A DNA stretch of 64,000 bases from Crocinitomicaceae bacterium (lineage in GTDB: Bacteria; Bacteroidota; Bacteroidia; Flavobacteriales_D; Crocinitomicaceae): positions 186,001-250,000 of the forward strand of contig JAQWYK010000039.1 of the NCBI GenBank assembly GCA_029254025.1, read 5' to 3'. The stretch's first letter is position 1; each line of letters starts with the position of its first letter. The notes beneath the pieces were generated by a model. The model searched no databases. It worked only from the letters and a program-made list of their open reading frames with translations, and was not told where the DNA came from. The position numbers and the translations under genes are program-made. This document shows positions 24,712-33,662 of the stretch, in pieces.

Positions 24712-25932
24712 ATGGAATTTCAAGTATCAAACAAAGCCAAAATGTTAACTACCGTTTTAATGGTAGTTGGTGTTGTCTTTACCGCACTAGGAGTGTTTAT
24801 GGCAATGCCTGGTGAAGGACAAGAGAGTCATCTTGGTCAGAAGTTTTTAGCCAATTTACTCGTAAATAGTTTCTTTTATTTCGCGATTGGTATTAGTGCA
24901 TTGTTTTTCATGGCTTTGCAATATGCAACTGAAACGGGATGGTTCGTTTCGGTAAAACGTGTGATTGAAGCAATAGCAGGATTCCTTCCGTATGGAATGG
25001 GGTTATTATTAATTACCTTTTTAACGCTTTCTTTTATGAGCGGTGCTCATATTTACCAATGGATGGATTCGGAAGTGATGCAAGAAGGTGGTTCGCACTA
25101 TGATGAATTGGCTGCAGGAAAAGGTGCTTACCTAAATATTACGTTTTTCTGGATTAGAACTGTCATTTACATGGCTGTATACTACTTGTTTATGCGTGGT
25201 TTTAGACAACGTTCATTAGAACAAGACAACAATCCAGAAGGAGCGGTTGGAATCCATTTTACGAATTATAAGAAAGGAGCATTGTTCCTAGTTTTCTTTG
25301 CCGTATTTAGTTCAACATCTACCTGGGATTGGATTATGTCTATTGACGTTCACTGGTTCTCAACATTATTTGGATGGTATGTGTTTGCAGGTGCTTGGTG
25401 TAGCGCGATGACCGTAATGGTAATCACTGTTTTATACTTGAAAAAATTAGGATATTTGCCAAAAGTGAACGAAAGTCACATTCATGACTTAGGGAAATGG
25501 ACCTTCGCAACTTCCTTCTTATGGTCGTATATGTGGTTCTCACAGTACATGTTGATTTGGTATGCAAATATCCCAGAGGAGACAACTTATTATTTAATGC
25601 GTATCGAGCACTTCAAAGGAATTTATTTTGGAATGTTCTTTATTAACTTTGCATTTCCAATGCTTATTTTAATGTCACGAGACGCAAAAAGACATGCTGG
25701 AATATTAACATTTGTAGGACTCATAATTTTGGCGGGTCACTGGACAGATGTTTGGGTGATGGTAATGGGTGGTTCTATGGGGCCAACTGCATCATTCGGA
25801 ACATTAGAGATTGGAATGGCGTTGGTGTTTCTAGGTTTATTCGTAAAAGTGGTTTTGTCGAATTTGGCGAAAGCCCCTCTTACACCGAAATACCATCCAT
25901 ACTTGGATGAGTCTTTACATCACGAAATTTAA
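24712..25932 (+). CDS. actF: Alternative complex III subunit ActF (NrfD-like)
   Basis: 406-residue polytopic membrane subunit related to ActC, with about ten helices. Typical traits are the N-terminal hydrophobic MVVGVVFTALGVFM, an FYFAIGISALFFMALQYATETGW segment, then FFAVFSSTSTWDWIMSIDVHWFSTLFGWYVFA. It forms, with ActC, the membrane part of the complex and has been proposed to help conserve energy. A 27-base gap follows actE, and coxB follows after 33 bases. Confidence 0.93.
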   Translation: MEFQVSNKAKMLTTVLMVVGVVFTALGVFMAMPGEGQESHLGQKFLANLLVNSFFYFAIGISALFFMALQYATETGWFVSVKRVIEAIAGFLPYGMGLLLITFLTLSFMSGAHIYQWMDSEVMQEGGSHYDELAAGKGAYLNITFFWIRTVIYMAVYYLFMRGFRQRSLEQDNNPEGAVGIHFTNYKKGALFLVFFAVFSSTSTWDWIMSIDVHWFSTLFGWYVFAGAWCSAMTVMVITVLYLKKLGYLPKVNESHIHDLGKWTFATSFLWSYMWFSQYMLIWYANIPEETTYYLMRIEHFKGIYFGMFFINFAFPMLILMSRDAKRHAGILTFVGLIILAGHWTDVWVMVMGGSMGPTASFGTLEIGMALVFLGLFVKVVLSNLAKAPLTPKYHPYLDESLHHEI

Positions 25933-25965
25933 TAAGAGATATAGTAAAAGAATAATTACAGAGAG

Positions 25966-27228
25966 ATGGGAAGTAAATTAATAATATTATTGGTAATCAT
26001 TCTAGGGGTTATAGCCATTGCGCAGCTTGTTAGAGTGAATGAATTAACCGCCAAACATTCTGGAAGAAGAGAAGAGGATATTCCGCATCGCGACAATATT
26101 TTCAATGCAAACATGATGCTCGCCTTCATGATTTTCTTTTATGCATCATTTATCTGGTTGATGCTTAAGTATGGATATACAGGAATGGGGCCTGCAGCAT
26201 CAACGCATGGTGTTGAAACAGATTGGTTATTAAACCTTAACTTTGTCATTATCATTGCTGTATTCTTTTTAACAAATACATTGTTGTTTGTATTCGCATG
26301 GAAATACGTGAAGCGTCCAGGTGTTAAGGCATTCTATTATCCACACAACAACAAGTTGGAGATGATTTGGACAGTAATACCTGCAGCTGTATTAGCTGTA
26401 ATCATTATTCTCGGATTGAGAACTTGGAATGATATAACCGGTGAAGCTGATCCTGAAGCCGAAAATGTTGAGCTGTTTAGTTACCAGTTCGGTTGGACTG
26501 CTCGATATGCGGGTATGAACAATGTACTGGGTGAGTTTGACTACAAATTGACTACTGCTGATAATCAATATGCATTAAAAACTCGCGAAAATATCGAGTT
26601 GTCTTTACAGAAGATGTTGGTAGGTGGACCAGGTGAAGAAGGAATTCAAATGATCGAGGACAAGTTGAACAACGAGTCAGTTGTTATGGCGCAGGCTGAT
26701 CGCAAGAAACTGCAGATTGATCTTTCTAGAAAAGAAAGAATGGTGCGTTTATTAGAGCAAATGGCGCTTACCTATAATGATTCTATCGATGATTTAGTGA
26801 ATGATGACGTAATCTTAGGTGATAGTTTAGTGTTGTTGGTAGGGCAAAAGTATAATTTTGCAATGCGTTCAAAAGACGTTATTCATAGTGCATATTTCCC
26901 ACATTTTAGAGCTCAAATGAACACCGTTCCTGGTATGACTACGTATTTTAAATTTCAACCTATTTATACAACATCTGAGATGAAAGATATCATGGAAGAT
27001 GAGAAGTTTGAATATGTGTTGATGTGTAACAAGATTTGTGGTGGTTCACACTACAAAATGAAAATGGCAGTTACTGTTTTAGGTCCAGAGGATTATTTGA
27101 ATTGGCAAAAAACGAAAACAACATATGATGGGTCTGCTTGGTTGAATTTTGATGATAGAGAAAGAGCTGCTAAAGAAGCGGAGCTTCTTGAAAAATATAA
27201 AGCAATCGCAGCGACCGTAGCACAATAA
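25966..27228 (+). CDS. coxB: Cytochrome c oxidase subunit II with charged helical insertion
   Basis: 420 residues. Helices are at about 2-23, 43-66, 90-113 and 130-152, more than the usual two. The CuA domain keeps all ligands: H307 (DVIHSAYFPHF), C354, C358, H362 and M365 (CNKICGGSHYKM). Between the first CuA strand (YQFGWTARY) and the rest lies an insertion of about 95 residues (roughly 198-292), helical and charged (IQMIEDKLNNESVVMAQADRKK and onward), a feature I recall from other Bacteroidota CoxB. It passes electrons from cytochrome c or Act to heme a. It lies within the act operon and precedes coxA by 35 bases. Confidence 0.93.
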   Translation: MGSKLIILLVIILGVIAIAQLVRVNELTAKHSGRREEDIPHRDNIFNANMMLAFMIFFYASFIWLMLKYGYTGMGPAASTHGVETDWLLNLNFVIIIAVFFLTNTLLFVFAWKYVKRPGVKAFYYPHNNKLEMIWTVIPAAVLAVIIILGLRTWNDITGEADPEAENVELFSYQFGWTARYAGMNNVLGEFDYKLTTADNQYALKTRENIELSLQKMLVGGPGEEGIQMIEDKLNNESVVMAQADRKKLQIDLSRKERMVRLLEQMALTYNDSIDDLVNDDVILGDSLVLLVGQKYNFAMRSKDVIHSAYFPHFRAQMNTVPGMTTYFKFQPIYTTSEMKDIMEDEKFEYVLMCNKICGGSHYKMKMAVTVLGPEDYLNWQKTKTTYDGSAWLNFDDRERAAKEAELLEKYKAIAATVAQ

Positions 27229-27263
27229 TTAATTAGTACTTTAATAAAATTAAAATAATAAAC

Positions 27264-29060
27264 ATGGCAGCTTTAGCGCACGACGGACATCACGGACATG
27301 ATCACCACGAAGAAAGCTTTGTTTCAAAGTATATCTTTAGCCAAGACCATAAGATGATTGGTAAGCAGTTTTTAATGACTGCGGTTTTCATGGGAATTGT
27401 AGCAATGATGCTTTCAATATTTTTTAGAATTCAGTTGGCTTGGCCTGGTGAATCTTCCGACTTCTTAAATGCTTTTTTAGGAGATAGATGGGCTCCGGAT
27501 GGAATTTTGAGTCAAGACATGTACCTAGGTTTGGTTACGATTCACGGTACAATCATGGTATTTTTTGTACTTACAGGTGGTTTATCGGGAACATTCTCAA
27601 ACATCCTTATTCCATTACAAATTGGCGCGCGTGATATGGCATCAGGATTCTTGAACATGATTTCATATTGGTTGTTCTTCTTGTCCTCTATCATTATGCT
27701 TGTTTCTTTGTTTGTTGAAACAGGGCCTGCTATGGCAGGTTGGACGATCTACCCTCCTTTATCTGCATTACCTCAAGCTGTTTCAGGTTCTGGTTTAGGG
27801 ATGACGTTGTGGTTGGTGTCTATGGCGATTTTTATCGCATCATCGTTAATTGGGTCATTAAATTATATCGTAACGGTATTGAATTTACGTACGAAAGGCA
27901 TGAAGATGACGAGAATGCCATTAACAATTTGGGCATTTTTAGTAACTGCAATTCTCGGTGTTTTGTCTTTCCCAGTGCTTCTCTCTGCAGCTTTACTATT
28001 GTTGATGGATCGTTCATTGGGAACTTCTTTTTACTTGAGTGACATTGTTGTTGGTGGTGAAATGTTAGACAATGTGGGTGGTTCACCTATTTTGTATCAG
28101 CATTTATTCTGGTTCTTAGGTCACCCTGAGGTATATATCGTATTGCTCCCTGCATTAGGTTTATCTTCTGAGATTATTTCTACAAACTCACGCAAACCTA
28201 TCTTTGGATATCGTGCGATGATTGGTTCGATTTTAGCGATTGGTTTCTTATCCTTTATCGTTTGGGGTCACCACATGTTTATTACCGGTATGAACCCATT
28301 TTTAGGAAGTGTTTTCGTATTTACAACGCTTTTGATTGCAATTCCCTCAGCCGTAAAAGTATTTAACTACTTAACTACGCTTTGGAAAGGATCAATCGTT
28401 TACACTCCAGCAATTTTGTTCGCTATTGGATTAGTTTCGACCTTTATTACTGGAGGTGTTACGGGAATCATTCTAGCGGATTCTGCATTGGATATCGCAA
28501 TTCACGATACTTATTTCGTAGTTGCTCACTTCCACATTGTAATGGGTATGTCTGCTATCTTCGGTATGTTTGCGGGTATTTATCATTGGTTTCCTAAAAT
28601 GTTTGGAAGAATGTTGAACAATCGTTTGGGATATGTTCACTTCTGGATTACTATAGTAGGAGCTTATGGGGTGTTTTTCCCAATGCACTTTGTTGGTCTA
28701 GCGGGTGCTCCACGAAGATATTATGACTATTCAGTTTATGAAGGGTTTAATTCAAATTCTTACGAGATGATGTTAGACCTCAACGTAATTATTTCGATTT
28801 TTGCCATATTATCGGCATTGGGTCAAGCGTTATTTTTATTCAACTTCTTCTACAGTATTTTTAGAGGTCAAGTTGCTCCTCAAAACCCATGGAGATCCAG
28901 TACATTAGAGTGGACTACTCCTGTGAAGCACATTCATGGTAACTGGCCCGGTGCTTTGCCAACGGTTCACAGGTGGCCTTATGATTATTCTAAGCCTGGA
29001 ATGGAAGAGGATTTTGTTTCTCAAATCACTCCTTTAATGGAAGGAGAAGAAGAACACTAG
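27264..29060 (+). CDS. coxA: Cytochrome c oxidase subunit I (aa3-type)
   Basis: 598-residue heme-copper oxidase subunit with twelve helices expected. Key motifs are seen: TIHGTIMVFF with the heme a His, WFLGHPEVYIVLLPALGLSSEI (CuB His and cross-linked Tyr), WGHHMFITGMNPF (the two CuB His), and VVAHFHIVMG (heme a3/a His pair). The N-terminus has a metal-binding-like His run HDGHHGHDHHEE. No subunit III gene follows; the next gene is ruvB after the terminator. So coxC must lie elsewhere if present. Confidence 0.96.
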   Translation: MAALAHDGHHGHDHHEESFVSKYIFSQDHKMIGKQFLMTAVFMGIVAMMLSIFFRIQLAWPGESSDFLNAFLGDRWAPDGILSQDMYLGLVTIHGTIMVFFVLTGGLSGTFSNILIPLQIGARDMASGFLNMISYWLFFLSSIIMLVSLFVETGPAMAGWTIYPPLSALPQAVSGSGLGMTLWLVSMAIFIASSLIGSLNYIVTVLNLRTKGMKMTRMPLTIWAFLVTAILGVLSFPVLLSAALLLLMDRSLGTSFYLSDIVVGGEMLDNVGGSPILYQHLFWFLGHPEVYIVLLPALGLSSEIISTNSRKPIFGYRAMIGSILAIGFLSFIVWGHHMFITGMNPFLGSVFVFTTLLIAIPSAVKVFNYLTTLWKGSIVYTPAILFAIGLVSTFITGGVTGIILADSALDIAIHDTYFVVAHFHIVMGMSAIFGMFAGIYHWFPKMFGRMLNNRLGYVHFWITIVGAYGVFFPMHFVGLAGAPRRYYDYSVYEGFNSNSYEMMLDLNVIISIFAILSALGQALFLFNFFYSIFRGQVAPQNPWRSSTLEWTTPVKHIHGNWPGALPTVHRWPYDYSKPGMEEDFVSQITPLMEGEEEH

Positions 29061-29082
29061 AAAATAGTTAATAAGATATACG

Positions 29083-29114
29083 AAAAGCTCTATCAATTGA
29101 TAGGGCTTTTTTTT
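29083..29114 (+). terminator. Rho-independent terminator of the act-cox operon
   Basis: AGCTCTATCAATTGATAGGGCT is nearly palindromic (one wobble pair) and is followed by a run of eight Ts. It starts 22 bases after the coxA stop and separates the operon from ruvB. Confidence 0.85.
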
Positions 29115-29141
29115 ATTTTTGAATGAATTAAAGAGGTTTCC

Positions 29142-30164
29142 GTGGAAAAAGAAGATTTCGATTACCGTGAGGAGAGTATTAATCCCGATGTTGAGCTAGA
29201 TAAAGTATTAAGGCCTAAGAGTTTTGATGATTTTACAGGCCAGAAAAAGGTAATCGAGAATCTCGAAATCTTTGTTCAAGCTACAAAGAGAAGGAATGAA
29301 CCATTGGATCATGTACTTCTACACGGACCTCCAGGTCTCGGTAAAACAACCCTGGCAAACATTATTGCAAATGAACTTAGCGTTGGGTTTAAAGTTACTT
29401 CAGGACCAGTTCTAGACAAACCTGGAGATTTAGCTGGTTTATTGACCAACCTCGATGAAGGAGATGTCTTGTTTATCGACGAGATTCATAGGTTAAGTCC
29501 TGTGATTGAAGAGTACTTGTATTCTGCCATGGAAGATTTCGTAATTGATATCATGATTGATTCTGGACCAAATGCACGAACTGTGCAAATTGCGTTAAAT
29601 CCATTTACTCTAATAGGTGCTACTACGCGTTCAGGATTATTAACGGCTCCGTTACGGGCTCGCTTTGGTATTAATGCGCGTTTACAATACTACAATGCAA
29701 AAACACTTACCTCAATCGTCGAGCGTTCAGCAGGACTATTGGATGTTCCAATTAAGGAAGATGCAGCATATGAGATAGCAAGCCGAAGTCGCGGCACACC
29801 AAGGATAGCCAATGCATTATTGCGAAGGGTAAGAGATTTTGCGCAAATCAAAGGCTCCGGGACCATTGATGTTGATATTACAAATGTAGCGTTGGAAGCG
29901 TTGAATGTGGATAAGAATGGATTGGACGAAATGGATAATCGCATATTGACCGCACTTATTGATAAGTTCGGAGGTGGTCCTGTAGGGTTATCTACACTAG
30001 CTACTGCAGTTGGAGAAAATGCCGGAACCATTGAAGAAGTATATGAACCTTTTTTGATTCAAGAGGGTTATATTATGCGGACTCAACGAGGTCGTAAAGT
30101 AACGCAAATGGCATATGAGCATTTGGGAAAAACTTTCAACGGGATTCAAGGTGGCTTGTTTTGA
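29142..30164 (+). CDS. ruvB: Holliday junction branch migration ATPase RuvB
   Basis: 340-residue AAA+ motor of Holliday-junction resolution with RuvA and RuvC. Walker A is [13 protein letters not shown], Walker B is [11 protein letters not shown], followed by sensor-like [18 protein letters not shown] and the C-terminal winged helix ending [22 protein letters not shown]. It starts at a GTG (29142) with an AGAGG just upstream; the upstream ATG 29124 runs into a stop after two codons. It is far from ruvA, which lies on the other strand at 55 kb. The long gap after it holds no clear terminator. Confidence 0.96.
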   Translation: MEKEDFDYREESINPDVELDKVLRPKSFDDFTGQKKVIENLEIFVQATKRRNEPLDHVLLHGPPGLGKTTLANIIANELSVGFKVTSGPVLDKPGDLAGLLTNLDEGDVLFIDEIHRLSPVIEEYLYSAMEDFVIDIMIDSGPNARTVQIALNPFTLIGATTRSGLLTAPLRARFGINARLQYYNAKTLTSIVERSAGLLDVPIKEDAAYEIASRSRGTPRIANALLRRVRDFAQIKGSGTIDVDITNVALEALNVDKNGLDEMDNRILTALIDKFGGGPVGLSTLATAVGENAGTIEEVYEPFLIQEGYIMRTQRGRKVTQMAYEHLGKTFNGIQGGLF

Positions 30165-30802
30165 ATAGATCTTATCAACTAATCTTTTCGCGAGTTAATC
30201 ACGTTGTCAGGATTTCTTAATTACTCAACAAAATGATTCCCTCTATGGAAATATTCGGATTGCCAACATAGTTTTCACCCCATTGAGTCATCCATAGAGG
30301 GGGAAATTAGAAGTCGGGATAAGCGATTAACTATGATTATTGTATGTCAGTTTAATGAAATCAACAATGGTCGTAAAAACCATATCATCCGAAGTTATCA
30401 ATCACTTGATCGGGACTGTAATGCCTACTTTGTAATGCTCGCTGGTTCTATTAAATTAATTGAGAGTTAGAAGTAAACTACGAAACTTATTGTGTGGAGC
30501 TTCCCAAGGACCAATTTTTTCCAATTACAAATAATATTTAATAGAACTAGGTGATGATGTTTCATTATTTATAAAATCCATCGCTTAAATTCTAGTATGA
30601 CGAATTTTATGTGTTTTTTACAAAATGAAAAGAGGGCGTATTAGTGACAGGAGGTCAACAAAAAATGATTAGAATTATCTACAAAAAACCCCAGAAATAT
30701 AATGAGTTTGTAATTCAAGATGTACATCTATAACAACTTTATAAAGAGTATTGAGAAGCAATGGTAGTTTCTGTGTAGCGTCTTAGTCTTTAAGTTTCGA
30801 CC
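30165..30802. other. Long intergenic stretch without a convincing gene
   Basis: About 640 bases, AT-rich, with frequent stops in all frames. It holds an inverted repeat (30237-30305), a 45-codon open frame (30333-30470) and a 22-codon frame (30665-30733, with AGGAGG at 30649-30654 but an unusually large gap). Neither resembles a known protein. It could be a decayed gene or carry a small RNA; I cannot support more. Confidence 0.5.
30237..30305. repeat. Inverted repeat with 41-base loop
   Basis: Left arm TTCCCTCTATGGA (30237-30249) and right arm TCCATAGAGGGGGAA (30291-30305) are complementary apart from two extra Gs. The pair could fold into an RNA stem or be the remnant of a mobile-element end. 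It is not followed by a T-run. Confidence 0.5.
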
Positions 30803-30839
30803 TTTGACTCAGAACTATCCATTAAAATCCTTAAATTTG
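30803..30839 (+). promoter_or_regulatory. Putative promoter of the PurF-like gene (TTTG, 25 bases, TAAATTTG)
   Basis: TTTG at 30803-30806 and an exact -7 box TAAATTTG at 30832-30839, with spacing at the upper limit for Bacteroidota. The ATG at 30864 is 24 bases further on. An in-frame TTG at 30804 lies in the -33 element and is not the start. Confidence 0.55.
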
Positions 30840-30863
30840 CATCACATTAAAATCCATACTTCC

Positions 30864-32762
30864 ATGAGCGATGCAATTAAGCACGAGTGCGGAATAGCAC
30901 TATTACGATTGAAAAAACCCCTCGAGTATTATTTGGATAAGTATGGAACGTCGTTTTACGGGTTGAACAAGTTGTATCTCCTAATGGAGAAGCAGCATAA
31001 CCGTGGACAAGATGGTGCGGGTGTTGCTAATATCAAACTAGATATGAGTCCAGGAGAACGCTACATTTCCCGCTCTCGATCCATTGATTCTAAACCCCTT
31101 CAGGAAATTTTTACCCATATAAATGCGCGCTTCAAGGAAATTGAAAAGGAAGATCCTTCGAAATTGAGAGATGTGGAATACCTAAAGAAAAACGCTGGGT
31201 TTACAGGTGAACTTTTCTTAGGACATTTACGTTATGGAACATTCGGTAAAAATAGCATTGAAAGTTGTCACCCGTTTCTTCGTCAAAATAATTGGATGAC
31301 GAGAAATCTCGTAGTTGCAGGAAACTTCAACTTGACGAATGTAGATGAATTGTTTGATGTATTATTAAACATTGGGCAACATCCAAAAGAGAAGTCGGAT
31401 ACAGTTACGGTACTTGAAAAAATTGGTCACTTCTTAGATGAAGAGAATGAGCGTTTAGTAAAAGAATATAAAGCAAAAGGATACAACAATAAAGAAATAA
31501 CTGGAAAAATTGTTGAGAACATAGATATTCCAACGATTTTAAAGTGTGCTTCAGAAGACTGGGATGGAGGCTATGCAATGGCTGGATTATTTGGACATGG
31601 AGATGCATTTGTATTAAGAGATCCATCGGGAATTCGACCAGCATTTTGGTATGAAGATGAGGAGGTTTGTGTGGTGACTTCAGAACGTCCCGTCATTCAA
31701 ACGGCGTTTAATCTTAAGAAAGAAGATATTAAAGAGTTAACACCCGGTCATGCCCTGATTATACGCAAGAATGGGGAAGTGAAGGAGACATTGATTAATG
31801 ATCCATTGGAGCGGGCAGCGTGTTCGTTTGAACGGATTTATTTCTCCCGTGGGAATGATCATGATATCTACAATGAACGGAAGATTTTGGGTGATTTATT
31901 GGTTCCTCAGATCATAACAGCTATTGACAATGAACTCGATCAATCGGTTTTTTCGTTCATTCCGAATACAGCCGAAATGTCCTTCTATGGGATGATGAAA
32001 GGGTTGGAAGACTTCATGAATCAAGAAAAAATTCAAGCAATTAAGTCACTTTCTAATCCTACGGATGAAGAGATCACCAAGATATTATCACGTCGCGCGC
32101 GTTTTGAAAAAATAGCCATTAAAGATGCTAAATTGCGCACCTTTATTACGCAAGATGATTCCAGAGATGATATGGTGGCTCACGTATACGATATTACTTA
32201 TGGAACGGTTGAAAGAGATAAAGATAACTTAGTGGTGATTGACGACAGTATAGTGCGTGGAACAACATTAAAACAATCTATTTTTAGAATTTTAGATCGC
32301 CTAGATCCGAAGCGGATTATAATAGTTTCCTCTGCTCCTCAAATTCGCTTCCCTGATTGCTATGGAATTGACATGGCGCGCATGTCCGATTTTATTGCTT
32401 TTGAAGCAGCGATTGAATTGTTAAAAGAGTCTGGAAAAACCTACATTATTGATGAAGTTTATCGCAGATGTAAGGAGCAAGAACACGTTCCTAAAGAACA
32501 AATTCGAAATCACGTGAAAGCCATTTATGAGCCGTTTACGGATGATGAGGTTTCTGCTAAGATTGCTGAATTGCTTAAGCCCGTCGACATCAAAGCGGAG
32601 GTCAAAATAGTGTATCAAACCGTTGATAATTTACATAAAGCATGTCCAAACAACACTGGAGATTGGTATTTTACAGGTAATTATCCTACTCCTGGTGGTA
32701 ATAAAGTGGTGAACCGCGCATTTATGAATTACATAGAGGGAAATACAAACAGAGCTTATTAA
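30864..32762 (+). CDS. Amidophosphoribosyltransferase-like protein (long PurF paralogue)
   Basis: 632 residues, related to PurF (glutamine PRPP amidotransferase) but about 130 longer. The N-terminal class II glutaminase has the nucleophile candidate C9 in HECGIALL, then KQHNRGQDGAGVA and LGHLRYGTFGKN. The phosphoribosyltransferase half has the PRPP loop LVVIDDSIVRGTTLKQS. Extra helical segments lie around 180-220 and 400-440, and the tail ends CPNNTGDWYFTGNYPTPGG. Bacteroidota often carry such a copy beside a normal purF, so it need not be the purine-pathway enzyme. C9 is not preceded by a Met alone, so a propeptide would have to be cut for a free N-terminal Cys. Confidence 0.85.
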   Translation: MSDAIKHECGIALLRLKKPLEYYLDKYGTSFYGLNKLYLLMEKQHNRGQDGAGVANIKLDMSPGERYISRSRSIDSKPLQEIFTHINARFKEIEKEDPSKLRDVEYLKKNAGFTGELFLGHLRYGTFGKNSIESCHPFLRQNNWMTRNLVVAGNFNLTNVDELFDVLLNIGQHPKEKSDTVTVLEKIGHFLDEENERLVKEYKAKGYNNKEITGKIVENIDIPTILKCASEDWDGGYAMAGLFGHGDAFVLRDPSGIRPAFWYEDEEVCVVTSERPVIQTAFNLKKEDIKELTPGHALIIRKNGEVKETLINDPLERAACSFERIYFSRGNDHDIYNERKILGDLLVPQIITAIDNELDQSVFSFIPNTAEMSFYGMMKGLEDFMNQEKIQAIKSLSNPTDEEITKILSRRARFEKIAIKDAKLRTFITQDDSRDDMVAHVYDITYGTVERDKDNLVVIDDSIVRGTTLKQSIFRILDRLDPKRIIIVSSAPQIRFPDCYGIDMARMSDFIAFEAAIELLKESGKTYIIDEVYRRCKEQEHVPKEQIRNHVKAIYEPFTDDEVSAKIAELLKPVDIKAEVKIVYQTVDNLHKACPNNTGDWYFTGNYPTPGGNKVVNRAFMNYIEGNTNRAY

Positions 32763-32765
32763 AGG

Positions 32766-33662
32766 GTGAAACGCCAGACCGCCATATTTTTTTATGTGTT
32801 AAGTGCCTACGTGGTGCTTCAGTTCGTATGGTGGGGATTTCATTTGATTCAACTTTCCGACGAGCTCGCTTCAACAGAAGATCAATCCCAAAGAAGGGTG
32901 CTCATGATTGTGGGTGAAGGGAGTGTTTTTTTTCTTATTCTGCTCTTCGGACTATGGAAAATTCGAAACTCTATTCAAAATGATATCGCCTTATCCCGCC
33001 GACAGAACAACTTTCTTCTATCTGTTACACACGAGTTAAAAACTCCCTTAGCAACAAATAAGTTATACCTTCAGACACTCTTGAAACGAACCGATCTTCT
33101 AGAAAGTAAAAAACAAGAACTACTTATCGGCGCCCTAACAGAGAACAAGCGATTGGAAGGTATGATTGAAAATATTTTGACCGCCGCACGATTGGATAAT
33201 TCGAATATTGACGTGCATAAAGAACACATCAATGTTTCTGAAAGAGTTCAATTGATTTTGGATAAATGGTCTAAAGAACGTTTATCGATTAATTCTACGA
33301 TTGAATCAGGTATCGAAGACAACATCGATCCAAGTGTCATAGAAATAGGTTTAATAAACCTATTAGAAAATGCATTGAAATATAGTCCGCATAATCCACA
33401 AATTGAAGTGTACTTGAAAAAGTCAGCTAGAGGATTTGTTCTCGGGGTGAAAGACCAAGGAGTTGGAGTACCTGACAACTATCGAAAATCCATTTTTGAA
33501 AAATTTGTTCGAGTAGGCAACGAAGAGACAAGGACCCAAAAGGGGTCTGGTTTGGGTCTTTACATTGTAGATCAATTGCTCAAAATGCAGGACGCACACA
33601 TCGAATGTTTACCGAATCAACCGAAAGGAACACATTTTAAAATCACATTTGCACATGGCTAA
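32766..33662 (+). CDS. Membrane sensor histidine kinase
   Basis: 298 residues with two membrane helices (about 7-27 and 48-64) enclosing a very short periplasmic loop, so sensing is probably within the membrane. The H box is SVTHELKTPLATNK. The ATPase part has the N box INLLENALKYSP, then KDQGVGVPDNY, FEKFVRV and GSGLGLYIV. The start is a GTG three bases after the PurF-like stop. The end overlaps gpmI by eight bases. No response regulator lies beside it in this window, so the partner is unknown. Confidence 0.9.
   Translation: MKRQTAIFFYVLSAYVVLQFVWWGFHLIQLSDELASTEDQSQRRVLMIVGEGSVFFLILLFGLWKIRNSIQNDIALSRRQNNFLLSVTHELKTPLATNKLYLQTLLKRTDLLESKKQELLIGALTENKRLEGMIENILTAARLDNSNIDVHKEHINVSERVQLILDKWSKERLSINSTIESGIEDNIDPSVIEIGLINLLENALKYSPHNPQIEVYLKKSARGFVLGVKDQGVGVPDNYRKSIFEKFVRVGNEETRTQKGSGLGLYIVDQLLKMQDAHIECLPNQPKGTHFKITFAHG

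Noticed and set aside
30333-30470. 45-codon open frame in the long intergenic gap
   Set aside because: No ribosome site, no homology and unremarkable composition; chance frames of this size are common in AT-rich DNA.
30649-30733. AGGAGG followed by a 22-codon frame
   Set aside because: The spacing of about ten bases is long, Bacteroidota rarely use strong Shine-Dalgarno sites, and the peptide has no features.
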